The notes under the pieces were generated by a model. It saw only the letters and a program-made list of their open reading frames with translations, did no database searches and had not been told where the DNA came from. Positions 1-6,970 of a stretch of 35,997 nt of DNA are shown in pieces. The position numbers and the translations under genes were made by a program. The stretch comes from Kiritimatiellia bacterium (GTDB taxonomy: Bacteria; Verrucomicrobiota; Kiritimatiellia; RFP12; UBA1067): positions 1-35,997 of the forward strand of contig JAGAEL010000206.1 of the NCBI GenBank assembly GCA_017613085.1. Direction: 5' to 3'. Within the stretch, counting starts at the first letter, position 1. Every line of letters begins with the position of its first letter.

Positions 1-92
1 CGGGAGGGACGCGCTTCGTCGCGTCCGCACCGGGAGGGCGCGTGTCCCCACGCGCCGCATGGGAACGGACGCGACGGGGCGCGTCCCTCCCC
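1..92. repeat. Composite of palindromic intergenic repeats
   Basis: Three repeat modules lie head to tail. Positions 2-28 (family A, plus) contain inverted CGCG arms around a short loop. Positions 32-68 (family B) contain GCGCGTG and CACGCGC arms around a TCCC loop. Positions 66-91 are a family A copy in the opposite orientation. The 37 bases at 32-68 are repeated exactly at 26972-27008. Family A is matched at 929-955 inside the methyltransferase gene with 2 differences in 27. No coding frame is supported here. The modules resemble REP/MITE-like interspersed repeats, but their mobility is unknown. Confidence 0.85.
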
Positions 93-125
93 CTGTTTCA
101 CCTGGTTTCGTTTTTATCGGTTGGC

Positions 126-147
126 ACGATTCGCGGATGTGCCCGCG
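126..147. repeat. 22-bp box shared with the region upstream of the LRR gene
   Basis: This 22-base stretch matches 34278-34299 at 21 of 22 positions. It contains short CGCGG/CCGCG inverted arms. Both copies lie upstream of a gene that begins with a signal peptide (288 here, 34460 there), about 140 and 160 bases before the start codon. It may be a regulatory box, a terminator arm of a lost gene, or another dispersed repeat; the sequence alone does not decide. Confidence 0.5.
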
Positions 148-169
148 CCGATCAACAGTTTTCGACCCC

Positions 170-199
170 TTGACGGGAAAATACAAAATAGGGTATAAT
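170..199 (+). promoter_or_regulatory. Sigma-70-type promoter
   Basis: A -35 box TTGACG (170-175) and a perfect -10 box TATAAT (194-199) are separated by 18 bases. Transcription would start near 206 and read into the broken secreted-protein gene at 288 and then the restriction-modification genes. It is the only good promoter seen upstream of the methyltransferase. Confidence 0.65.
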
Positions 200-287
200 G
201 CCAGCCGTTCAAGCACATGGTGGACTTGAACGCCACAGGAATCGAAACACCGACAAAACCTTCAACAATCGAGCAGAGGTAACGCAC

Positions 288-589
288 ATGAAAACAGCGA
301 AACGATACGTAACACTGGCCGCGATTTGTATCGTTACTGGCGCGTTCGCCGACGGACTGTCCGAGGGCTATACGCAGTTGCCGTACCTCAAGGCGAACAA
401 GAACGTTCAGGTCAAGACGGGCTATATGTCTGCCGCGACGGACAGACCGTATTCCCGACCATCGGCTCAAAGAACCGTCAAGCCCCTCGCAATTCGCTCT
501 TTTTCGAGTATCTGCGGGTTGTCATATTGCGCCGTCTCAAAAATGGACGCGATGTTCATTCCGTCGATTATGGAGAGGGTTTGATATAA
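288..589 (+). pseudogene. Broken or chimeric small secreted-protein gene
   Basis: From the ATG at 288 (preceded by AGAGGT) the frame encodes a typical signal peptide (Lys-rich start, hydrophobic core, Ala-Phe-Ala-Asp cleavage region). A stretch containing LPYLKAN and VKTGYM follows, resembling the start of secreted LamG-like proteins of this group. After about residue 50 this frame becomes unconvincing and ends at 584. From about 440 the +2 frame gives a more protein-like tail (FFEYLRVVILRRLKNG) and ends with TAA at 587-589, overlapping the methyltransferase ATG as TAATG. The simplest reading is a frameshift or a deletion that joined the head of one gene to the tail of another. I do not recognise the tail's family. 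A functional short secreted peptide cannot be excluded. Confidence 0.5.
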
Positions 590-2313
590 TGGATGGTGCG
601 ATGAAAGAGCAGAAAGAGAGACGCGTCGTGCTTGTCGGTACGTACAGGGACGACCAGCTCACGAAGTGGAGCGGGTGGTACAATTATCCCGTTTCGGAGG
701 ATGATTTTAGTCGTGTAGATGGAAAGGCGGCTTGCCCTCAAGCCGACGCACCGGGAGGGACACCGTCCTCGGCGACCGTATTCTCGGATGTCACCGAACT
801 TTGGCTCTTCAGGGGTACGGCGGTGCAGAAGAATTACCGGGCGGAATTCATCGGCATCAAGACACGCGAGGAACTGATCCGCGACTACGGATATCCGGTG
901 GATGATTCTGCCGCAAAGAACGCAAAGGGGGAGGGGCGCGCTTCGTCGCGACCGCACGGCACACACTACGCGCTCTTCAAGACCGAATCTCTGTACCATA
1001 ACAAGGGCGACGTTCCAGAAGACGCGGAGCGCGTCATCATCCGCACGTCAGACTTCGCCAAGCGTTCGCCCAAGATAGCGAAGCAGCTGAAGGCGTATCT
1101 CGAATCGCCTGATCGCAACGACCCCGACCTCGCGAAGCGGCTTCCGTCCATCCTCACCCGCCTCCGCCCCGAACAGCTCCGCGTCTGCGAAGAAGCGGTG
1201 CAGCTGGAGTTGATGTATCGTACATCCATTTATGCAGAATCATTTTGCAGATACGTATTGGGATGTGATACGACACCGTTGTTTTTCTGCGGAGACGCAC
1301 TCTCCGTCCTGCGCGAATTGCCGTCAGAATGCATTGATTGTTGCATGACCAGTCCGCCATACTGGAACAAACGCCAATATGCGGGTGGAGGTATTGGGTT
1401 AGAAGCAGACTATCATACGTACATCGATAATCTGGTGGCAATTTTCGGTGAGGTAAAACGAGTCTTGAAATCATCAGGTTCTTTCTGGCTAAATATAGGA
1501 GATTCGTATCTTGGGAAAAATCTTCTAAATGTACCGTCGCGTCTGGCGATCCGAATGCAGGATGAGCAGGGGTGGATACTTCGCAATATCGTAATTTGGA
1601 ACAAGGTCAAAGGATGCCCGGATAATTCGGAAGATAAATTGCGGAACATCTACGAGCCGATTTATCATTTTGTCAAATCGGCCAGAGGGTATTACTACGA
1701 TGTGGACAGTGTGCGGAGAAAGCCTCATCAGGCAAAGGTTGTGAACGGTGCCGTTGTCTCTGCTACGGGGGTATCAGGAATACGTTATAAACGGAAAATA
1801 GAATTGTCGACAGAGCTGACCGATGAGCAGAAGGCAAATGCATTTGCCGAACTGAATAAGATGTTAGTAAAGGTTCGAGATGGCGAAGTGTCTGATTTCC
1901 GTATGATCATAAAGGGTGAACAAAGAACAACACATTCAGACTCGGAGTGCGTATCGGGACGGGCAAGAGAACTTCACGAGAACGGGTTTTATTTTTTGAA
2001 ATACAACCCCAAGGGCGCAAAACCAAGTGATCTTTGGGATATAATCCCGGAGGACACCCAGGGAAGAGTGGCGCATTTTGCCCCCTATCCAGAAGATCTT
2101 TGCAAAACCCCGTTATTGTTGACGTGTCCCGTAAACGGCATTGTTCTGGATCCGTTTTCGGGAACGGGGACAACGGCTGTTGTCGCGCAATCGCTTGGAC
2201 GAAAATCAGTGGGTATTGATATTTCTGATGAATATATTGATGATGCGCGGAAACGTGTTTGCGGAAAGGCATTTCAGCTGGAATTGAACTTGCAGGAGGT
2301 TTGCCATGAATAA
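589..2313 (+). CDS. Beta-class DNA amino-methyltransferase with N-terminal extension (type II R-M)
   Basis: 574 aa. The C-terminal half is an S-adenosylmethionine-dependent N4-cytosine or N6-adenine DNA methyltransferase: the catalytic motif TSPPY is at residues 254-258 and the AdoMet-binding motif DPFSGTGT at 521-528. That order (IV before I) defines the beta class. Residues 1 to about 220 form an additional domain that I do not recognise; it contains WSGWYNYP and a conserved-looking ELWLFRGT stretch. Two segments of this domain (about residues 47-65 and 107-123) are encoded by the genome's palindromic repeats and look like in-frame insertions. The start at 589 is supported by GGAGAGGG about 8 bases upstream; ATG 601 is an alternative. 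It overlaps the endonuclease gene by 8 bases, so the pair is probably co-translated. The methyltransferase would protect host DNA at the partner's target; the target sequence cannot be read from the gene. The region is AT-richer than its neighbours, suggesting acquisition. Confidence 0.9.
   Translation: MDGAMKEQKERRVVLVGTYRDDQLTKWSGWYNYPVSEDDFSRVDGKAACPQADAPGGTPSSATVFSDVTELWLFRGTAVQKNYRAEFIGIKTREELIRDYGYPVDDSAAKNAKGEGRASSRPHGTHYALFKTESLYHNKGDVPEDAERVIIRTSDFAKRSPKIAKQLKAYLESPDRNDPDLAKRLPSILTRLRPEQLRVCEEAVQLELMYRTSIYAESFCRYVLGCDTTPLFFCGDALSVLRELPSECIDCCMTSPPYWNKRQYAGGGIGLEADYHTYIDNLVAIFGEVKRVLKSSGSFWLNIGDSYLGKNLLNVPSRLAIRMQDEQGWILRNIVIWNKVKGCPDNSEDKLRNIYEPIYHFVKSARGYYYDVDSVRRKPHQAKVVNGAVVSATGVSGIRYKRKIELSTELTDEQKANAFAELNKMLVKVRDGEVSDFRMIIKGEQRTTHSDSECVSGRARELHENGFYFLKYNPKGAKPSDLWDIIPEDTQGRVAHFAPYPEDLCKTPLLLTCPVNGIVLDPFSGTGTTAVVAQSLGRKSVGIDISDEYIDDARKRVCGKAFQLELNLQEVCHE
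728..782 (+). repeat. Palindromic repeat inserted in frame in the methyltransferase gene
   Basis: A perfect 7-bp hairpin (CGGCTTG 728-734, CAAGCCG 739-745, loop CCCT) is followed by a stretch around 749-760 that shares GCACCGGGAGGG with 28-38 near the window start. The encoded peptide is rich in Ala, Pro, Gly and Ser and separates two ordinary protein segments (about residues 45 and 66). The open frame is kept. This suggests insertion of an intergenic repeat in a multiple of three bases. Confidence 0.55.
908..957 (+). repeat. Family A repeat inserted in frame in the methyltransferase gene
   Basis: Positions 929-955 match 2-28 at 25 of 27 bases. The preceding 911-927 (GCCGCAAAGAACGCAAAG) matches the flank of the inverted copy near 19863-19890, so both the repeat and its usual intergenic flank are present inside the gene. 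The encoded residues (about 107-123) are low-complexity Ala/Lys/Gly/Arg/Ser. The reading frame continues through it without a stop. Confidence 0.7.
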
Positions 2314-3142
2314 AATTGTCGAACTGTTTGGTTTGAATTGCTGCCGGCCTATGCCAACGCTTAAAGAATGTCTACGAAATCAGCGTTGTCCTTTTACAGG
2401 TGTAAAATGTGTAAAGATAAGGAAAAGTCAGCCTTCTGTAGCAATAGGAACCTGTACGATTTCCTATCAAGATGCAAGTGTAATCATTTGTCCATTTCGT
2501 TTGTTGGACAAGAACCAGATATTCATGGATTGCTTGCATTTGTTGACGGCGCATGAACCTGGAAATCGAATACATCTCGTCCCCGAAGTAAAGATACCTG
2601 GAGGTAACGTTGATTACTTTCTTGTCTCTGCGAGAGATGGTAAAGTAAAGGATTTTGTCGGGATTGAGTTACAGACAATGGATACAACCGGCACTGTGTG
2701 GCCAGAGCGTCAAAGATTGTTGGCAGAGGAAGGCGTCAACGTATTACAGAAGGATTTACGAAATATGCGATCCTTTGGGATGAACTGGAAGATGACAGCA
2801 AAGACAATACTTGTCCAGATGCATCATAAGGCACAAACTTTTGAAACGCTCAATAAACATTTTGTCCTAATTGTTCAAGATCCGCTCATGCGATATATGG
2901 AGCAGGCGTTTGATTTTAGCCATGTTTCGTCGGCACTGATCGGCAACACAGTCCATTTTCATTCTTATGCATTGAAAGAGGTTGATGGCGCGTTAAGACT
3001 TTCCTTATCTTCGCGTAAGAGTACAGATTCTGATGGTGTTGGGAAATGTTTGGGGTTAAAAGCGGAGTCGGCAATGGAGTTGAGTGAACTACTCAACGTG
3101 TTGGAGACTCGATTGTCGGATAATAACCTTCTGTCTCTATAG
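2306..3142 (+). CDS. NotI-family type II restriction endonuclease
   Basis: 278 aa. Seen in sequence: cysteines C28, C35, C50 and C62 in the N-terminal third, then E94 (in PEVKIPGG), D103 (in NVDYF) and E121/Q123 (in GIELQTMD). Known: NotI carries an Fe-Cys4 site and a PD-(D/E)XK-type centre in which Gln replaces the usual Lys, with the order Glu, Asp, Glu-x-Gln. The layout here fits that family closely, although the protein is shorter than NotI (383 aa). It would cut unmethylated DNA at a specific sequence that cannot be predicted from the protein. It overlaps the methyltransferase by 8 bases, forming a complete R-M pair. Codons are visibly AT-richer than in surrounding genes, which fits horizontal transfer. 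The C-terminal 130 residues have no motif I recognise and may carry DNA contacts. Confidence 0.8.
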   Translation: MNKIVELFGLNCCRPMPTLKECLRNQRCPFTGVKCVKIRKSQPSVAIGTCTISYQDASVIICPFRLLDKNQIFMDCLHLLTAHEPGNRIHLVPEVKIPGGNVDYFLVSARDGKVKDFVGIELQTMDTTGTVWPERQRLLAEEGVNVLQKDLRNMRSFGMNWKMTAKTILVQMHHKAQTFETLNKHFVLIVQDPLMRYMEQAFDFSHVSSALIGNTVHFHSYALKEVDGALRLSLSSRKSTDSDGVGKCLGLKAESAMELSELLNVLETRLSDNNLLSL

Positions 3143-3170
3143 GAAAGGGTTTGATGTGGTGGAGTAAACC

Positions 3171-5084
3171 ATGTTTGGAAAAAACATCTTAGGGAGCCTC
3201 ACGCTTGCCGCGCTTGCGCCGATGATTACATTCGCTGCCCCATCGGTACCGGTCGGATTCAAGGAACAGTGCCGGAAGCAGCTGTGGGTGACGTACCGCA
3301 GCTTCAACAAGGAGTTGGAGCGCACCGGGCAGTTCGCCGCGATGGGTATCACGAACAGATGTTTCTTCGCGGCGAACACGATCAACGCGCTCTGCAATCC
3401 CTACTGCGAATACCCGCTCATCTGGAAGGGTTTCAAGAAATACGACTGGTCTGCTCTGGACGCGCAGGCGGAGGATCTCGTGAAGGCGAGCCCGAACGCC
3501 CGCTTCATGGTGATGATCGACCTCAACACGCCCTATTGGGCGACGCACAAGTTCCACCTCGACTCCTTCACCGACATCACCCACGCGGGCGTCATGCCCG
3601 AATGGCGCAACCGCACGCGGGAGTGGATGCTCGACTTCATCGCCTACGCGGAGAAGAAGTGGGGCGACCGCATCGGCGCGTACATCCTCTCCGGCGGCTG
3701 CACGAGCGAGTGGTACGAACGTGACCGTGGCCGCACGAGCTACGCGAAGAACAAGGGCTGGCGGGGATGGTGCAAGGCGCGGAACCTCTCCTACGGCGAG
3801 GAGCCGCCGTCTCCGACGGTACTCGGCCGCGCCGCGTTCGAGAACCTTGTCTACGATCCCGCCACGGAGCCGGAGAAGATCGCCTACTGGAAGTTCCACA
3901 ACTCCATCACGGCGAACGCCATCCTCTATTTTGCATCCGCCGCGCGCAAGGCCATTCCGAAGACGAAGGAAATCGGCGTCTTCTTCGGGTATTACTTCGT
4001 GACCAGCCAGACGTCGTTCGCCCACCTTGACTACGAACGGGTCTATGCCTCGCCCGACATCGACTTTTTCATCGCGCCCGGCAACTACTCCGACCGCGCG
4101 ATCGGCGGCGGTTCCGGCAGCCAGCTCGTCCATGGCACGGCGCTCCGGTACGGCAAGCGTTTCCAGCACGAGATCGACTTCGGTTCGCACGACCAGAAAC
4201 AGTGGGCCAAGGGTCTCTGGAAGACGCTGGAGGACGACCTCGCCGGCAACACGCGCGAGGCCGCCTTCGCCATGGCGAACAACGCCAGCTACTGGTGGTT
4301 CGACATGTGGGGACAGTTCTACCGCAATCCAAAGGTGCGCGAGCGCATTGCCGCACTGAAGAAAGTACAAGACGACCTTAGGCCCGCGCCGTCCGTCGCG
4401 GAGATCCTCATCGTGTGCGATCCCGAATCGCTCTACAACGTGAACGAGAAGTGCCCGCTTGAACGCGCGTTCGGGCGGCACCTGCGCGACAAGCTTGCCC
4501 GCATCGCCGCCCCCCACGACATCTATTCCTTCAACGACCTCCCCGTGCTCGACATGAACCGTTACAAGCTCGTCTGCCTCAACTCCACGCTTCTCATCAC
4601 GCCGGAGCGGGCGAAGTTTCTGCGCGAGAAGGTATGTACAGGCGGGCGTACGGTTTTGTGGTGTTACGCGCCGGGCGTGACGGACGGCAAGACGCTCGAC
4701 GCCGCGCGCGTGAAGGGGTGGGCGGGTGTTCCGTTCAAGACGCCCGGCATAAACGCGACGCAGATGGACGGCTGGCGTAGCGTCTATGCCTACGACTACA
4801 AGCTCTTTACTCCTGAATCACTCACCAAGATCGCATCGGATGCGGGGGTGCATCTCTATCTCGACAAACCCGCGACGGTGTTTGCGAACGAGAATTTCCT
4901 TGCGGTACATACGAAGGAGGGGGGCGGGCTTACCATTTCCCTGCCGCGCAAGTATGCCCGCGTGACCGACCTCCTTTCGGGGAAGATTGTGGCGGAGAAC
5001 GCCGATGCCTTCACCTGTACCTTCGCCTCGCCGGATACCCGTCTCTTCGGATTGAGGGAAGGGGTGACGGAAAAATCCGAATAG
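3171..5084 (+). CDS. Secreted GH42-like glycoside hydrolase
   Basis: 637 aa with an N-terminal signal peptide (cleavage near residue 23). Residues about 35-390 look like a TIM-barrel hydrolase: GGCTSEWYERD places a candidate acid/base at E180, and RFQHEIDFG a candidate nucleophile at E334. An aromatic-rich stretch (ASYWWFDMWG, 372-381) would line the active site. Residues about 400-560 (containing AEILIVCDP and TGGRTVLW) resemble the glutamine-amidotransferase-like trimerisation domain of GH42 beta-galactosidases, followed by a small beta domain. The family assignment is by architecture; a related GH clan A family is possible and the substrate is unknown. The gene begins 28 bases after the endonuclease gene, but its high-GC codon use matches the host chromosome, so it probably belongs to the resident genome. 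Confidence 0.7.
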   Translation: MFGKNILGSLTLAALAPMITFAAPSVPVGFKEQCRKQLWVTYRSFNKELERTGQFAAMGITNRCFFAANTINALCNPYCEYPLIWKGFKKYDWSALDAQAEDLVKASPNARFMVMIDLNTPYWATHKFHLDSFTDITHAGVMPEWRNRTREWMLDFIAYAEKKWGDRIGAYILSGGCTSEWYERDRGRTSYAKNKGWRGWCKARNLSYGEEPPSPTVLGRAAFENLVYDPATEPEKIAYWKFHNSITANAILYFASAARKAIPKTKEIGVFFGYYFVTSQTSFAHLDYERVYASPDIDFFIAPGNYSDRAIGGGSGSQLVHGTALRYGKRFQHEIDFGSHDQKQWAKGLWKTLEDDLAGNTREAAFAMANNASYWWFDMWGQFYRNPKVRERIAALKKVQDDLRPAPSVAEILIVCDPESLYNVNEKCPLERAFGRHLRDKLARIAAPHDIYSFNDLPVLDMNRYKLVCLNSTLLITPERAKFLREKVCTGGRTVLWCYAPGVTDGKTLDAARVKGWAGVPFKTPGINATQMDGWRSVYAYDYKLFTPESLTKIASDAGVHLYLDKPATVFANENFLAVHTKEGGGLTISLPRKYARVTDLLSGKIVAENADAFTCTFASPDTRLFGLREGVTEKSE

Positions 5085-5094
5085 CGGATATACG

Positions 5095-5134
5095 AAAATG
5101 CGTCCCTCCCGCGTACACGGGAAGGACGCATTTT
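5095..5134. terminator. Bidirectional rho-independent terminator
   Basis: An 11-bp perfect outer stem (AAAATGCGTCC 5095-5105 with GGACGCATTTT 5124-5134) and an inner CCCG/CGGG stem (5108-5111 with 5118-5121) are flanked by A and T runs on both sides. It sits between the convergent GH42-like gene (ends 5084) and alaS (ends 5156), as expected for a terminator serving both strands. Confidence 0.85.
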
Positions 5135-5155
5135 GTTCGCCAGCAAGTCCGCCGG

Positions 5156-6952
5156 TTACTTCATGTTGTCGATGACGGCTTTGATGCGACGGACACCGGC
5201 GGAGGAAGACTGCTCTTTCAAGATTTTGAACCCGCCCAACTCCGAGGTGTTCTGCACATGGGGACCGCCGCAGACTTCTTTCGAGAAGTCGCCGATGGTG
5301 TACATCGAGACCTGTTCGCCGTATTTCGCCGTGAAGAGCGCGGTCGCGCCTTCCGCCTTCGCCTCCTCCAGCGTGGTCATCGTCTTGACGACGGGGACTG
5401 CCAATTTGATCTGTTCGTTTACGAGGTCTTCAACCTGCTGGATCTGTTCCGGCGTCATCTTTTCCGGCCAGGTGAAATCGAAACGCAGACGCTCTGCCGT
5501 GATGTTCGATCCCTTCTGCAACGCGGTCGGGCCGAGTACCTTGTGCAACGCGGCATGGAGCAGGTGCGTCGCGGTATGCATCCGCGTGATGACTTCGCTG
5601 TGGTCGGCAAGTCCGCCGTGGAACGTCCCGGCGTTCTGCTTGCTGAGTTCCTGGTGCTTGTTGAAAGCCGCCTCGTACCCTTCGCGATCGACGGTCATGC
5701 CCTGTTCCGTCGCCAGCTCGACGGTGAATTCCAGCGGGAATCCGTAGGTGTCGTAGAGCTTGAACGCGGTCTTGCCGCTGATCTGCGTCTGGCCGTGTTC
5801 CTTCATCACGGAAGCGATCTTGTTGAATTCGCGCTCGCCCTGTTCAAGGGTCTTCTCGAAACGGGCGACCTCGTCGCGCAGTTCGCGCAGGACGGTCTCC
5901 CGGTTCTGCTCCAGTTCGGGATAGACGTGACGGTATTCGCCGATGACGACTTCCGCGATGGCTTCACAGTAACCGGGCTTGAGAGCAAGCATCTTCGCAT
6001 AACGGACGGAACGGCGGATGAGGCGGCGCAGGACGTAGTTCGCGCCGAGGTTTCCGGGTTTGACGCTCTGTTTCGGGTCGCCGAGAATGAACACGCTCGT
6101 GCGCAGATGGTCGGCGATGATGCGTTCGGCTTTCGTCCTCGCTTCCGCCTCAAGGTTCTCGGCGGCGGCCAGCTCACGGATCTTCGCGATAATCGGGGTG
6201 AACAGCTCGGTTTCAAAGACGGTCGGGTATCCGTTCATCATGCAGATGGTACGTTCGACGCCCATGCCGGTATCGACGTTGTGGCGGCCGAGCGGTTCAT
6301 AACGGCCGTCCTCCGTCTTGTTGTACTGCATGAAGACGTCGTTCCAGATTTCGATGTACTTGCCGCAGTGGCAACCGGGACGGCAGTGTTCGGAACATTT
6401 CTCCTTGCCGGTGTCGATGAACATCTCCGTGTCCGGACCGCAGGGGCCGGTCTGCCCGGCCGGCCCCCACCAGTTGTCCTCGCGGGGGGAGGGGAAGATG
6501 TGGTCGTCGGCGATGCCGAGCGATTTCCAGATCGCGATCGCCTCGTCGTCGCGGGGAATCCCTTCCTCGCCGGCGAAGACCGTGACGTTGATCTGTTCCG
6601 GCGAGAAGCCCAGTTCCTTCGTCAGGAACTCGAAAGACCAGGTGATCGCCTCTTTCTTGAAGTAGTCGTTGAGCGACCAGTTGCCGAGCATTTCAAAGAA
6701 CGTGAGGTGCGCGGGGTCGCCGACGGCGTCGATGTCGCCCGTGCGGACGCACTTCTGCACGTCGGTCAGGCGCGTCCCGGCCGGGTGTTTCTGCCCGAGC
6801 AGGTACGGGACCAGCGGGTGCATCCCGGCGGTGGTGAAGAGGACGGTCGGGTCGTTCTCCGGTATGACGGACGCGCCGGAGATGATGGTGTGTCCCTTGG
6901 ACTCGAAGAAACGCAGGTATTTTTCGCGAAGTTCGTTAGCGGTTAGTTTCAT
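5156..6952 (-). CDS. alaS: Alanyl-tRNA synthetase, short form lacking the C-Ala domain
   Basis: 598 aa; charges tRNA-Ala in the cytoplasm. The class II catalytic core (residues 1 to about 240) has the expected FTTAGMHPLVPYLLG and GNWSLNDYFKKEA segments. The tRNA-recognition region follows (YVLRRLIRRSVRYA). The editing domain carries both parts of the zinc site: HTATH at 459-463 and CGGPH at 561-565. The protein stops just after the editing domain, whereas a typical bacterial AlaRS is about 870 aa and ends with the oligomerising C-Ala domain, which is absent. A Cys-rich insertion (KCSEHCRPGCHCGKY) in the catalytic domain may bind a metal. There is no frame break at the end; the stop precedes the terminator, so the short form appears native. 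The gene lies 18 bases downstream of pgi and is probably co-transcribed with it. Confidence 0.96.
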   Translation of the reverse strand: MKLTANELREKYLRFFESKGHTIISGASVIPENDPTVLFTTAGMHPLVPYLLGQKHPAGTRLTDVQKCVRTGDIDAVGDPAHLTFFEMLGNWSLNDYFKKEAITWSFEFLTKELGFSPEQINVTVFAGEEGIPRDDEAIAIWKSLGIADDHIFPSPREDNWWGPAGQTGPCGPDTEMFIDTGKEKCSEHCRPGCHCGKYIEIWNDVFMQYNKTEDGRYEPLGRHNVDTGMGVERTICMMNGYPTVFETELFTPIIAKIRELAAAENLEAEARTKAERIIADHLRTSVFILGDPKQSVKPGNLGANYVLRRLIRRSVRYAKMLALKPGYCEAIAEVVIGEYRHVYPELEQNRETVLRELRDEVARFEKTLEQGEREFNKIASVMKEHGQTQISGKTAFKLYDTYGFPLEFTVELATEQGMTVDREGYEAAFNKHQELSKQNAGTFHGGLADHSEVITRMHTATHLLHAALHKVLGPTALQKGSNITAERLRFDFTWPEKMTPEQIQQVEDLVNEQIKLAVPVVKTMTTLEEAKAEGATALFTAKYGEQVSMYTIGDFSKEVCGGPHVQNTSELGGFKILKEQSSSAGVRRIKAVIDNMK

Positions 6953-6970
6953 GGCGGGATTCCTTTCGGC

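Noticed and set aside
3189-4517. Long minus-strand frame opposite the GH42-like gene
   Set aside because: Antisense shadow of GC-rich codons with a skewed Arg/Val/Glu composition and no recognisable domain.
5258-6946. Long open frame (562 codons) on the plus strand opposite alaS
   Set aside because: It mirrors the alaS codons in a GC-rich gene; no motif or ribosome site, while alaS is unambiguous.
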